Part shown: positions 26,216 through 34,965 of the stretch, one piece after another
How the letters are laid out: every line of letters starts with the position of its first letter
How positions within the stretch are numbered: position 1 is the first letter of the stretch
Source of the DNA: Lysinibacillus sphaericus OT4b.31
GTDB lineage: Bacteria; Bacillota; Bacilli; Bacillales_A; Planococcaceae
Direction: 5' to 3'
Assembly (NCBI RefSeq): GCF_000392615.1
Contig: NZ_KB933398.1
Location: forward strand, 2,742,702-2,806,701
Length of the DNA: 64,000 nt
Position numbers and translations under genes: made by a program
Notes under the pieces: model-generated
Told to the model about the DNA's origin: nothing
What the model saw: the letters and a program-made list of their open reading frames with translations, nothing else
Databases searched by the model: none

Positions 26216-26229
26216 TCGCTCTTTTTTCG
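26201..26229 (+). terminator. Terminator of the 78-aa gene
   Basis: AGAGCGAT pairs with ATCGCTCT and is followed by TTTTTTCG. Confidence 0.85.
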
Positions 26230-26701
26230 TTTCCCACATGTGCAGTAAAAGTGCATTTTTACATTGCTTTATTTACAACCTAAAACGACTTCAATGCTTG
26301 CTCCACCAAAATGAAAGTTTCTTTCAACCTTTATTGTCGCGTTAGATGTTTCCACTATTGAAAGATCAACCTGTTGATGCTTTATTTCGCATATTGTCTA
26401 CGCTTTTCACCATTACTAAAAACCAATAGAGAGGTATTAGTAAAAGGCTGTAAATCGTAAGGCATTATTCCAATGGTATTTTGTCGTGAATTTTATATTT
26501 TTCTTACTTCTATTTTTGCCTATGACGGCATAAATCCTTTTTACGTGCATATGTTCTAAATAAGGAAATTAAAATATTCCATTCAACTGTATATTCAATA
26601 CTTATTTATGATTTTTTGTCATTCTTAACAAATAATTATCTTTTTATGGTAATATATAGAATATATTATTAAATTCGACTATATAATTCCAGAGGTGAGA
26701 A
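26230..26701. other. Intergenic region before the three-gene operon
   Basis: No ORF is supported in the first 400 bases. A TATGGTAATAT extended -10 at about 26645-26655 and AGAGGTGAG before the ATG at 26702 supply the operon's expression signals. Confidence 0.45.
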
Positions 26702-27769
26702 ATGAATACAATTAAATCTTTGATTTTCCCCCAAGACTTGAATAGATTAAATAAAGCCCTACTCAAAGAGGTCTGTAATGGTATGACTTTAGATTCAACA
26801 GGAAATGTAAATGAATTAACAAGTAGAGTGTGGACAGCGTTTGAGCATATTGAAGGTGATGCCCTGGAAATAATAAGCAATAACATTTTTTCAGGAGTTG
26901 TTTCTTTAGCTTGGTATCAAACTACAAATCAATCTGGTTTATCGGGGCTTAAACAAAGTATTATTGATAATATGCCATTTGATCCTTTTGAAACAGTAAT
27001 TACGCCAAACAGCGAGAATATTCCAAATGAACCTACAATTATTGCTGCAGCCGAAATCGAAGGGTCACAGGCTTATTATTTAAGGTTTATTCATCGTACA
27101 GGGGTTAATGTTGATTACTTTTTAGCTAACCGTAGGGAATACGTTAAACACGAAATTACGACAGTTTATATTGATGAAATTAAGGGAATAATCGAAGTAC
27201 GAGCAAGTTTAGCTGTTGCAAAGAAAATTATTGCTGGATTAGCCGAAATTGTGGATGAGGAATACGAATTCAAACAGTTTGATTTTTTAGAGAGATACGG
27301 TGGTACTCTTGATTCTTTAGTTGATGTTCTTGAAGGAAAGCTTATTGATGCTACAGGAAGACCAGCAGGAATAGTAAGTACATTTGAAGAAACACAAGGT
27401 AAATCTTTTGTAAGTATACTTTCTGCAATTGATGAATACTATACTAATGGTGAATTAGCCGTTCTTGAGCAAAATTTAAATAGCGAGAATATTACCGGTA
27501 CATTACAAACCACACCTTTTACTATGTTACTTTTAAGTGGTCTTGAAACAATAGGATTAGGTAGTATTAGAGAACTAAGAGGGTTGCCATTATATGATTA
27601 TTTAGAGCCTTACTTAGCCAAACAAAAAGGATCTATAATATTTGAACATAGTGTTGGTGGCGTAGTACAAGAATATTCTATAAGAATTGGCTTAACGACA
27701 AAGACATTTAAATTCAATGTATTTGCGTCTGAGCATGTATTGCATTATATTAGAGAAAAATTGATTTAA
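26702..27769 (+). CDS. Unrecognised 355-aa protein, first gene of a three-gene operon
   Basis: A soluble mixed alpha/beta protein with no signal peptide or clear transmembrane segment. N-terminal MNTIKSLIFPQDLNRLNKAL and helix-rich 20-95, a beta-rich middle (AYYLRFIHRTGVNVDYFLAN, then VYIDEIKGIIEVRASLAVAK) and a C-terminal strand pair (SIRIGLTTKTFKFNVFASEH). I do not recognise a family or catalytic motif. AGAGGTGAG lies 4 bases before the ATG. The second gene starts 26 bases after its stop. It may be the sensor or effector of an uncharacterised conflict system, which is inferred from its partners. Confidence 0.7.
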   Translation: MNTIKSLIFPQDLNRLNKALLKEVCNGMTLDSTGNVNELTSRVWTAFEHIEGDALEIISNNIFSGVVSLAWYQTTNQSGLSGLKQSIIDNMPFDPFETVITPNSENIPNEPTIIAAAEIEGSQAYYLRFIHRTGVNVDYFLANRREYVKHEITTVYIDEIKGIIEVRASLAVAKKIIAGLAEIVDEEYEFKQFDFLERYGGTLDSLVDVLEGKLIDATGRPAGIVSTFEETQGKSFVSILSAIDEYYTNGELAVLEQNLNSENITGTLQTTPFTMLLLSGLETIGLGSIRELRGLPLYDYLEPYLAKQKGSIIFEHSVGGVVQEYSIRIGLTTKTFKFNVFASEHVLHYIREKLI

Positions 27770-27795
27770 CAAATTTATTCTGTGAGGTAAAAGTT

Positions 27796-28188
27796 GTGAG
27801 CAATTTAAAACCATGGGAAATTTCTCAAAAAATTGATAATGCACTTGAGGCAATTGCGAATAGTAAGATTGAAAAATTTTACCATAGTTATATTGCAAAA
27901 ATAACTGACTTACCTCTCGGAGTAGTTATTGATAAATTATCTGAATTGGAAGAACAGGAAGCGCTTATCATAAAATTAGAGTTCCTCTGCGAGGAATGCA
28001 GTAGAAGCATCTTAACTACTACTAAATGTGAACTAGATAATATTGATTCTGAAATTACTTGCAAATATTGTGGAACAGAAAATTGTTTTAATCCTTTAGA
28101 CACTATTCCAATAATTGAATTAAGTGAGGATTTCAAACAAAATTTTTCAAAAAAAAAACCAATAACAAAAGACTACATGGTGGTTTGA
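27796..28188 (+). CDS. Winged-helix/zinc-ribbon protein, second gene of operon
   Basis: 130 residues. The N-terminal half (ISQKIDNALEAIANSKIEKF, then LPLGVVIDKLSELEEQEALI) looks like a winged helix-turn-helix. The C-terminal half is a zinc ribbon with CEEC (about residues 64-67) and CKYC (about 92-95), followed by GTENCF. The GTG start has GAGG upstream, 26 bases after gene 1. Its last codons overlap the start of gene 3 (TTGA). A nucleic-acid or protein-binding adaptor is plausible; no close family is recognised. Confidence 0.7.
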   Translation: MSNLKPWEISQKIDNALEAIANSKIEKFYHSYIAKITDLPLGVVIDKLSELEEQEALIIKLEFLCEECSRSILTTTKCELDNIDSEITCKYCGTENCFNPLDTIPIIELSEDFKQNFSKKKPITKDYMVV

Positions 28189-28646
28189 ATCAACAAAATA
28201 AACCTAAGAGTTTAAGAGAAATGATCGATATTTTAGAAAAAGAAAATTCTAGTCAATTATTAGATTTAGTATCAAAGCTTGGGAGTTTAACTATAATTTT
28301 AGGAGATGGTTATATGAGTGAATCTAGTAAATATGGTGGGTTAACTTTTGGAGAAAACAAAGGGAATATAACTATTGAAAACAACGGTACCCTCAATCAA
28401 GGGATAGCTAGCCATTCTGATGATATTATCAATGCTTTACAACAATTACACGAAGAAATTCAACTACTATCAGATGAGCAACGAGAAATTGCAGAAGCCA
28501 ATTTTGAGCTACTTCAAACTCATATAGAAAACGGAGATAAAGAGAAAGCTAAAAAACCATTAGAAAAATTGAGTAGTTTATTAGGTGTTATTACCTCTAT
28601 TTTATCTATCGCTTCATTCGTAGGACTTAGAATACCTATCAAATAA
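28185..28646 (+). CDS. 153-aa protein with Gly/Asn strand motif and hydrophobic tail, third gene of operon
   Basis: The N-terminal helical part (SLREMIDILEKENSSQLLDL) leads to YGGLTFGENKGNITIENNGT LNQG-like strands. These resemble the short repeat of glycine-asparagine strands seen in effector-linked proteins of bacterial conflict systems. Then comes a coiled helix pair (NALQQLHEEIQLLSDEQREI...KEKAKKPLEKLSS) and a hydrophobic end, LLGVITSILSIASFVGLRI, able to insert in a membrane. A TTG start overlaps the stop of gene 2, so translation is coupled. Effector and membrane roles are inference. Confidence 0.65.
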   Translation: MNQQNKPKSLREMIDILEKENSSQLLDLVSKLGSLTIILGDGYMSESSKYGGLTFGENKGNITIENNGTLNQGIASHSDDIINALQQLHEEIQLLSDEQREIAEANFELLQTHIENGDKEKAKKPLEKLSSLLGVITSILSIASFVGLRIPIK

Positions 28647-28693
28647 TATTTTAAACAATAACATGTTAGAAATGTTATTAGATAAGTAGCTTC

Positions 28694-28735
28694 GAAGGAT
28701 TGAGTTCCGGTATTATACCGGACTTAATCCTTTTA
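28694..28735 (+). terminator. Terminator of the three-gene operon
   Basis: AGGATTGAGTTCCGGT pairs with ACCGGACTTAATCCT and is followed by TTTTAATTTT. It lies about 50 bases after the last stop. A close relative ends the gene at 39331-39717. Confidence 0.85.
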
Positions 28736-28799
28736 ATTTTGCCTTACTCCGTTACCTGTGCAGTTTCCTTTATGAGACATATTTTGTGAGTATATTGTT

Positions 28800-29080
28800 T
28801 CAACGTTTAAAACTCAACGCAAATATTGTTGTATCTCCTTGGATTTCCAGGCCAAATAAACCCGCCCATTTTGCTTTATTGTAGCCATGCGGATTTTTCA
28901 GCTTACTATTCTTCGATTCAATCTTATAGCCCTTTTCGCTAAGTCTTTGAATTTTTCCGTTTCTTGAAAAGCTGCTTGCTCTTCATGTTCGGTTTATTAT
29001 ATTGAAACTGAATACGTTTTGCTTTTGGCACCGTCTTTATAACAGCCATCTCATAGTGGACAAATCTTACATTTTTCTAT
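28800..29080 (-). pseudogene. IS1182-family transposase C-terminal remnant
   Basis: Across two frames the minus strand reads CKICPL-DGCYKDGAKSKTYS, EHEEQAAFQETEKFKDLA, YKIESKNSKLKNPHGYNKAK and WAGLFGLEIQGDTTIFALSF before a stop. These are the C-terminal blocks of IS1182-type DDE transposases. Frameshifts and the loss of the first two thirds show that it is inactive. A GC-rich Bacillaceae repeat abuts its broken end. Confidence 0.75.
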
Positions 29081-29192
29081 GTGAGCGCCGAGGAGGCTCA
29101 AGGTTCTCCCCCAGGAAAGCGTCCGCAGAAACGGCAATCAAAGGCATCGAAGAAAAAGCTACGGCGGAAACGTTAATCGTTTCCGCCATGGC
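29081..29192. repeat. GC-rich Bacillaceae dispersed repeat, partial copy
   Basis: GAGCGCCGAGGAGGCTCAAG, then GGAAAGCGTCCGC and GGCGGAAACG-TTAAT-CGTTTCCGCC (perfect 10-bp stem). The same GAGGAGxCTxAAGCC...GCGAAAAGCGTCCGCC text is found at 31263-31385. Repeats with GCGxAGCGACGAGGAG and GGAAAGCGTCCGCC are widespread between genes of Bacillus and Lysinibacillus. Confidence 0.6.
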
Positions 29193-29394
29193 TAAAATTC
29201 ATTTTATTGACTTTTTCAGTGTCCCACATTAGTGTAAGTGCCTGTTCACTCTGCCCATATCGTCCTCAAATTTAAATACTTTAGGCTGTCAAACACCTAT
29301 CTCAATGTTTATACGCCATTATCATTCTTTCTCACTTTTTTGGCTCCCGCTCTATGTACAATAACCTAAATACTGTTTTGGCATCAATAAGACG

Positions 29395-29562
29395 TCACTC
29401 GGACTTCCTCAGTGTTTTATCAATACTGTCAATCAATCGGTCAACGCATTCTTTAGTGATTTTTGTATTACTCATGGCTTTACTGTTGTTCAGACTTTTA
29501 TGCCCACTATGTGGTGTGTTGTTTACGTGATTGTTAAAATCTATTGTAATATCTTTCGCCAT
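29395..29562 (-). CDS. 55-aa hypothetical protein
   Basis: MAKDITIDFNNHVNNTPHSG continues HKSLNNSKAMSNTKITKECV and ends DKTLRKSE. TGAGGTGA is 5 bases before the ATG, so the start is well supported. It is hydrophilic and basic; no family is recognised. It lies between IS and phage scars and could be a small phage protein. Confidence 0.5.
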   Translation of the reverse strand: MAKDITIDFNNHVNNTPHSGHKSLNNSKAMSNTKITKECVDRLIDSIDKTLRKSE

Positions 29563-29611
29563 AAAATCACCTCATTAACAAAATAGCATAAAATCCACTA
29601 TTAATCATCAT

Positions 29612-29770
29612 AAAGTTTAGGCATTATATCCCCTTCATAAGCACGAATTCGTTTATTTAATAACAAGAGGATGTCTGCTTGCTGTTCACTTTTTAGAACA
29701 AAACAAAAACACCCTCATGGTTTTTATTATGCTCGAATTGTTTTTTAATAACATCCCGATTAAATTGAGC
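29612..29770 (-). pseudogene. Broken short gene
   Basis: Minus-strand pieces KQFEHNKNHEGVFVLF and, in another frame, LKSEQQADILLLLNKRIRAY followed by EGDIMPKLYDD and stop. A frameshift near 29695 separates them. It is not recognised. Confidence 0.35.
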
Positions 29771-29819
29771 CTAATATTGCATCATTTTTATGTTAAAATT
29801 TACATAACGAGATGATATT

Positions 29820-29966
29820 ATGGAAGACAGCAAATTAATTTGTAAGTCCTGTGGCAATGATTCCTTTTCTAAAGGTAAACTTGATGGTTATGCTGCCTTA
29901 AGACCAATTGACACGATATTTTCTTCAGGTTCTCCACTTATTTTTACGGTGTGTCAAAATTGCTGA
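29820..29966 (+). pseudogene. Zinc-ribbon protein with premature stop
   Basis: MEDSKLICKSCGNDSFSKGK, LDGYAALRPIDTIFSSGSPL and IFTVCQNC, then TGA where relatives have Gly (CxxCG), with the frame continuing EVASIKVSKPKKF. Two CxxC pairs form a zinc ribbon found in small Bacillales proteins. A single base change (GGA to TGA) explains the stop. The upstream ACATAACGAGATGATATT resembles the leader of the gene at 25979. Confidence 0.6.
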
Positions 29967-30254
29967 GAAGTAGCTTCCATCAAGGTTTCAAAGCCTAAAA
30001 AATTCATTAGTACTTTGTAGTATGGTCTAGGGTCAGTCTCAGCCTAGTGATCCTTTCAGTACATCAACGTATGTCGATAATCGTAAAGTAAACACTCGGA
30101 CAGATTTAACCCCTTAATAACAAAGAATTTAAAAAAACAAAGCTCTTATACTGGGGTTATTATATCCATTGTTGAACGCTTTAACTATGCCTATTCAAAC
30201 GATTGCACTTGAATTATACTAAATAAAAAATGAAAACAGAATGGAGTGATTGAT

Positions 30255-30308
30255 ATGATGTTTTCACCATTATTTGAACAAGACGTACCAACAATCCTTC
30301 TTCCTTAA
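30255..30308 (+). CDS. 17-aa leader peptide upstream of EamA transporter
   Basis: MMFSPLFEQDVPTILLP with GGAG 8 bases before the first ATG. Its stop codon lies inside one arm of a perfect 9-bp inverted repeat (30303-30335). The peptide looks like a regulatory leader and not a functional protein. See the regulatory element that follows. Confidence 0.55.
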   Translation: MMFSPLFEQDVPTILLP

Positions 30309-30368
30309 CGGTAGAAGTGTTTTTCTCCGTTAAGGGCATAGATACCTATGAAAAACGGAGGAGAAAAT
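30303..30368 (+). promoter_or_regulatory. Switchable hairpin controlling EamA translation
   Basis: CCTTAACGG (30303-30311) pairs perfectly with CCGTTAAGG (30327-30335), extended by AGAA/TTCT. The second arm (TTTTCTCC, 30321-30328) can instead pair with GGAGAAAA (30360-30367), which contains the transporter's ribosome binding site. The two pairings exclude each other, so the position of a ribosome on the leader could set transporter translation. Confidence 0.5.
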
Positions 30369-31241
30369 ATGAGCATTAAAGTAATAGGCGCCTTATTTTT
30401 ATCACTTGCAGCAAGTATTTGGGGCGCAATGTATGTTGTTGTAAAAGTAGTGGTTGATGTTGTTCCACCTTTGGAACTTGTCTGGATACGTTATGTGATT
30501 GCTGTCATGGTGCTTGCAATTGTTGGTTTATGCATGAAGCAATCATGGAAAATAGCTAAAAAAGACTGGTTGATTATTTTTCTTGTAGGTCTCATCGGTA
30601 ATACAATATCGATTGTCACACAAGAAATAGGCACGATGTTATCGACTGCTCAAATGGGTGCAATGATTACAGCAACAACACCTGCCTTTATGGTCGTGTT
30701 TGCACGCTTTATTTTAAAAGAAAAAATAACGATAAAAAAATGTATTTCCATCCTGCTAGCAACATTTGGGGTTGTCATTATTGTTGGAAATGGACAAATT
30801 GACGGGACGCAACAATTAGGCGGCTTCTCCTTATTAATTGCTGCATTATCATGGGCATTGATGTCCGTTTTAGTCAAAAAAGTTCCTGGTCATTATTCAC
30901 AAATTGTTTTTACAACTTATTCAGCTATGATCGCAGTAATTTTATTGACGCCATTTGTTCTACCAAAGTTAAATGATTTAAATCTATCTAGCCTATTACA
31001 ACCGACAATTTCAGGAGGATTACTGTATTTAGGCGTTATTTCAACAGCTGGTGGTTTTTTATTATGGAACAAAGGCCTACAATTAATGAATGCTTCTAGT
31101 GGTGGATTGTTCTTTTTCTTCCAACCAATTGTCGGGACCTTCTTGGGTTGGCTATTGTTAGGAGAGACAATAGGAATGTCTTTTTGGTTTGGTACAATTT
31201 TAATTTTTAGTGGTGTTTTTATAGTTATTAAAGACGAATAA
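30369..31241 (+). CDS. DMT superfamily (EamA) transporter
   Basis: 290 residues, ten predicted transmembrane helices in two EamA repeats. Features include LAASIWGAMYVVVKVVVDVV, ISIVTQEIGTMLSTAQMGAM, LLATFGVVIIVGNGQ, ALSWALMSVLVKKVPG and GTFLGWLLLGETIGMSFWFG (the GExL-like end of the second repeat). It exports or imports small metabolites or drugs; the substrate is unknown. The ATG used follows ACGGAGGAG; seven codons upstream are an alternative. A 17-codon leader with competing hairpins precedes it. Confidence 0.9.
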   Translation: MSIKVIGALFLSLAASIWGAMYVVVKVVVDVVPPLELVWIRYVIAVMVLAIVGLCMKQSWKIAKKDWLIIFLVGLIGNTISIVTQEIGTMLSTAQMGAMITATTPAFMVVFARFILKEKITIKKCISILLATFGVVIIVGNGQIDGTQQLGGFSLLIAALSWALMSVLVKKVPGHYSQIVFTTYSAMIAVILLTPFVLPKLNDLNLSSLLQPTISGGLLYLGVISTAGGFLLWNKGLQLMNASSGGLFFFFQPIVGTFLGWLLLGETIGMSFWFGTILIFSGVFIVIKDE

Positions 31242-31262
31242 CTAATGTACGTACACTAGTTT

Positions 31263-31385
31263 ATTGGAGCGCAGGCGGTGACTTCTGCAAGGAATAGCAT
31301 GAGCGAAAAGGCCGCAGGAGCGTAGCGACGAGGAGACTGAAGCCATGTCAGCGAAAAGCGTCCGCCGTAGCGGAAAACAACGGAT
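31263..31385. repeat. GC-rich Bacillaceae dispersed repeat
   Basis: GGAGCGCAGGCGGTGACTTC, GAGCGAAAAGGCC, GGAGCGTAGCGACGAGGAGA and GCGAAAAGCGTCCGCCGTAG make up a GC-rich island in an AT-rich region. It is the class of intergenic repeat seen many times in Bacillus and Lysinibacillus genomes. A partial relative is at 29081-29192. Confidence 0.7.
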
Positions 31386-31411
31386 TCATATAGATACTTC
31401 TATTTGAAAAA

Positions 31412-31492
31412 AAATGACTGTAAACAAACTCCATTTTTGAGTTTGCTTACAGTCTGAAGTGCGTTTCTATATTATATAGAGACGCACTTTAT
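31412..31492. terminator. Tandem hairpins between EamA and chemoreceptor genes
   Basis: GACTGTAAACAAACTC with GAGTTTGCTTACAGTC (31419-31455), then AAGTGCGTTTCTATAT with ATATAGAGACGCACTT (31457-31490). The first motif (CTGTAxACAAACTC...GAGTTTGTxTACAG) recurs at 47190-47230 and in part at 56780-56800, so it is a dispersed element, possibly an IS end. Confidence 0.6.
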
Positions 31493-31556
31493 TCATTACA
31501 AGTTTTATTGTCAGCTGCTTAGAGTTAATGACTGACTGGATGTATCTTTACTTCTT

Positions 31557-33221
31557 TCAAATAGTGAACTTTTTCATTTCTCCACTTAAAGTATCGGCAA
31601 TTGTATTTAGATCCTTCGCTTTTTCTGAAACGGTTTCAATACTTTTTAGCTGTTCATGTGCTGAAGCAGAAACTTGTTCTGTGCCTGCAGAGGTTTCTAC
31701 TGCAGAAGCTGATATGTTTTGAACTACACTAATGATTTGCTCCTTGCGTTCATTCATCTCATTTGATAAATGTTTCACCTCTTGCGCAACTTTACTTGTT
31801 TGGTCTAGAGCAGTCTTTATGGTATTAAATATCTCACTCGTATTTTCCGTAGCTTTAGCATTTTGTTCGACAATGCTAAGGCTCGTACCAATTTCATGCA
31901 CAGCACTTTTAGAAATATCTTGAATAGCAGCTATTTTATTCTTAATATCTTCAGTGGCATTCGATGTCTGTTCGGATAATTTTCGAATTTCATCTGCAAC
32001 TACTGCGAAACCTTTTCCAGCTTCGCCTACGCGAGCTGACTCAATAGATGCATTCAGTGCCAATAAATTTGTTTGAGTTGCAATATCTGTAATTGTATTA
32101 ATAATACTTGATATATCAGATGAAGTTCTATCTACTTCTTGAACGATGCTACTTACCTGTTGTGAAGACACGCGATTCTTTTCTGACCAAATAGAGAGTT
32201 GGTTGACGGTTTCCACACCCTGATTACTTAAATTATCAATATCCTCTGTCATGGACGCTATCTTCTCTGTACGATTAATAACATTATCAATATTCACTGA
32301 AAGTTGATTCAATTGTTCAGCACCTTTTTCTGTATCATTAGCCTGTTCTTCTGTTGCTTTTGCTATTTCATTAATGGCAGAGCTAATTTCATCAGTTGTA
32401 CGTACCGTATCATCTGATATTTGCATAAGGATTTTGGAGGAATCTGATAACTCGAAACTGGTATTTTGTATGTTAACGGTAACATCCTTTAATGCCGTCC
32501 GCATGCCAGAAATACCTTTTGACATGAGTCCAATTTCATCCTGTCGATTTAATAACGTTTCAAGTTCTGGGCTTTCTGTAAAATCTAAACTTGCGGTTTG
32601 ATGAATGACGTTTTCAAGATTTTTAATTGCCGCTACAATGCGCCCGATAATCCACCACATTAAAGCACCTATAACTAAAAAACTTACGATGCCTGTAATA
32701 ATCTGATAACTTAGAACAGAGTTGATAATTGATTTAATGCCGCTTTCAGGCACTCCAATGTCAATAACCCCATAAAGCTCGCCGTCTTTATATACAGGTT
32801 CCATAATGTCATACGTCCATATACCTTGGACTTCAGCATACCATCTTGTAAATTGGTTTTTCCCGTTTTTAGCACCATCTATCGTGTAGTCATCCTCATA
32901 CACTTTTCCTAATTTTTGTTTATCACTATGCGCCACCGCCTGAACATTGGTATCAATGATAACAGCATACGTCACATTGTCTTGTTTTTCCTTTAATTCC
33001 ACAAATTCTTGTAATGATGAAATGGGGTCGCTCTCTGAATTTAATATCGTTTCCACTTGCTTGGCCATTTCAAAAACCTGTTCCTTGGCTTTCTCAATTA
33101 ATACTTCTTGACTATTCTTGCCAACAATCCATACACCTAATACAGAATTTAGTACTGATGACAATAACAGTAAACCTAATGTAAAAAACAATAATTGTCG
33201 CTTAATACTTTTGCTTTTCAT
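31557..33221 (-). CDS. Methyl-accepting chemotaxis protein
   Basis: 554 residues. TM1 (about 9-30), an extracellular Cache-type sensor domain (about 35-165, with [12 protein letters not shown] and [16 protein letters not shown]), TM2 (about 171-195), HAMP (about 195-250), then the coiled-coil signalling domain with its conserved tip [20 protein letters not shown]. It binds a small extracellular ligand and controls CheA. Methylation sites are likely in the Glu/Gln-rich helices. It is a single gene, not near other che genes. Confidence 0.95.
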   Translation of the reverse strand: MKSKSIKRQLLFFTLGLLLLSSVLNSVLGVWIVGKNSQEVLIEKAKEQVFEMAKQVETILNSESDPISSLQEFVELKEKQDNVTYAVIIDTNVQAVAHSDKQKLGKVYEDDYTIDGAKNGKNQFTRWYAEVQGIWTYDIMEPVYKDGELYGVIDIGVPESGIKSIINSVLSYQIITGIVSFLVIGALMWWIIGRIVAAIKNLENVIHQTASLDFTESPELETLLNRQDEIGLMSKGISGMRTALKDVTVNIQNTSFELSDSSKILMQISDDTVRTTDEISSAINEIAKATEEQANDTEKGAEQLNQLSVNIDNVINRTEKIASMTEDIDNLSNQGVETVNQLSIWSEKNRVSSQQVSSIVQEVDRTSSDISSIINTITDIATQTNLLALNASIESARVGEAGKGFAVVADEIRKLSEQTSNATEDIKNKIAAIQDISKSAVHEIGTSLSIVEQNAKATENTSEIFNTIKTALDQTSKVAQEVKHLSNEMNERKEQIISVVQNISASAVETSAGTEQVSASAHEQLKSIETVSEKAKDLNTIADTLSGEMKKFTI

Positions 33222-33698
33222 CTAATCTGCCCCTTTCCAAACCGCTATATATCTTGTATCGTCATAATTCTTTATACCTAAAAAACTATAACAATTACTG
33301 AAGTATAGTATTATTCAAAAGAACTATAATGTCAACGTAAAATTATCAATATAGCGCCTTAAACTCTAATATTATTAGACAAAATAGTGGTAATATAATG
33401 TTAACTTTTTACTTATCAATAAATAAAAATACCTATATTTAGTGAATGAATTGGATCATGATAATTAAACTTAAATAGTAAAGTACACAAAAGCGGTTTC
33501 AGCTACCGCTCTACTGTATGGACAGCCTTGCGCTTAAAGAACATTGAATCCTGACAGCTTCCGTTGTTTCAGCTATCAAGCGATGCTTGGACTAATTGGA
33601 ATCCAGTACCTATAATTCACGGATAACTACCAACTAACATAATAAACAGAAATAAGTTACTCATTTTTTTCAAATTTAAATGAGTGACTTTTTTTATA
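33222..33698. other. Intergenic, no gene seen
   Basis: The promoter region of the chemoreceptor (first 150 bases) is followed by GC-richer sequence at 33490-33640 with no ORF, and a TTACTCAT...ATGAGTGAC hairpin with a T tract at 33657-33694. Confidence 0.4.
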
Positions 33699-33857
33699 TT
33701 AAATCATCGGAGAATATTTATTGAGATAAGTATCGTCGTTTTCATTACGTTTAATAGGTAACAAAAAAACTGCAAACATCTTGCCATGATGTTCGCTAGT
33801 TTTAGCGGCAATACAAGATGCGAAACTCCAAGGACCTTTAAAAGTTATTGAGTCCAT
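33699..33857 (-). CDS. 52-aa ORF, possibly a gene fragment
   Basis: MDSITFKGPWSFASCIAAKT, then SEHHGKMFAVFLLPIKRNEN and YLNKYSPMI. The ribosome binding site is poor. The composition looks like real protein, so it may be the tail of a lost gene. It is followed by a hairpin with T run. Not recognised. Confidence 0.35.
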   Translation of the reverse strand: MDSITFKGPWSFASCIAAKTSEHHGKMFAVFLLPIKRNENDDTYLNKYSPMI

Positions 33858-33873
33858 TTCACAATCAATTTAT

Positions 33874-34965
33874 TTAATCAGTCATATTCAGTACTGCTTC
33901 TATTATTGCCTCGGGCTGGTCATACATAACAGAATGACTACTATTAGGAACTGAAACGAAATTACTATTAGTTGATAATTTGGTCAATTGTTTTTGGGAA
34001 TCATTCCATTGCTTGTTCAGTTTACTCTCCTCTTGTTGCGAAAAACCTAATTCTGACGCAAATAATTCTACCTCCATTGGTGTGATGATTGTTAATGGCT
34101 TATCCCCTAATGGCTGAATGTCTTTTAGTAACTTTTCAGAAACTTTAATTTCCTTAATTTCTTCATCTAATACTTTAAAAAATGGCGCGTCCCAATGAAC
34201 ATTGATATATTTATCTGCGGAAATGTAATCAGGCATAGAATTAGAGAACATATTTTTTCCAATTAGTCGTACGATTCCAAACTGAGATAAAATACGATTC
34301 ATAGTTTGGTCTTGTGTCTCGAAAAACTTGTTATTAAATTCTGTAGCTTGATCTGCAAAATATTCATTCCTGGAATCCACAAGAACTAATCCAAATACCT
34401 TTTCTGGGTACTTGTCTGCAAAAAAACGAGAATAAATCCCGCCAACAGAATGACCAACTACTATCACAGGCGTGTCAATTTTAGAAGATTCGAGAATCTT
34501 ACTTAAATCTTCTATCGTCTCATCGACAGAAAATCCATTGGGTGGTGGGTCACTCCAGCCATATCCTGCTCGGTCATATGTGATAACTTGGGTATGCTTT
34601 GATAATGCTTTCTGAACTTTTTCCCAATCATAGGACCAAGTACCTGTTCCCGTTTCAATGACAACGGGTGGGAGATTCGTTTTGGTTCCTTGAATTTTCA
34701 CATGGAGTTCTCTATTTCCAACATCAATCATTTGTCCATCTGGTGGGAATTTACTTTTAACATTTTTATAACTGCTATACTCATAAAGGAACCCTGACAT
34801 CAATGCGAGTGAAATGAAAATAATAAAAGCTAGCCCTAGCAATTTTAACCTTCGAAATGTTTTACTTACTGTCGAATACTGACTCACCAACCTACCACAT
34901 CCTTTCCTAAACTCTTTCATAGATATCGCTATTATGTAAATCACTCTAATTATTTCAAAATTCAT
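33874..34965 (-). CDS. Membrane-anchored alpha/beta hydrolase
   Basis: Up to 363 residues. A transmembrane anchor (about 42-60, LLGLAFIIFISLALMSGFLY) precedes an alpha/beta-hydrolase domain with DRAGYGWSDPPP (131-142), the nucleophile elbow GHSVGG (Ser173), VLVDSRNEYF (candidate acid) and the catalytic His in NSSHSVMYDQPE near the C-terminus. The substrate is unknown, perhaps an ester or lactone; the domain faces outside. The start is uncertain: codons near residue 16 (ATG) or 26-28 (TTG/GTG) follow AGGAAAGGATG and may be the true one. Confidence 0.85.
   Translation of the reverse strand: MNFEIIRVIYIIAISMKEFRKGCGRLVSQYSTVSKTFRRLKLLGLAFIIFISLALMSGFLYEYSSYKNVKSKFPPDGQMIDVGNRELHVKIQGTKTNLPPVVIETGTGTWSYDWEKVQKALSKHTQVITYDRAGYGWSDPPPNGFSVDETIEDLSKILESSKIDTPVIVVGHSVGGIYSRFFADKYPEKVFGLVLVDSRNEYFADQATEFNNKFFETQDQTMNRILSQFGIVRLIGKNMFSNSMPDYISADKYINVHWDAPFFKVLDEEIKEIKVSEKLLKDIQPLGDKPLTIITPMEVELFASELGFSQQEESKLNKQWNDSQKQLTKLSTNSNFVSVPNSSHSVMYDQPEAIIEAVLNMTD

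Noticed and set aside
29002..29232. Plus-strand 76-aa ORF
   Set aside because: It crosses the junction of a dead transposase and a GC-rich repeat.
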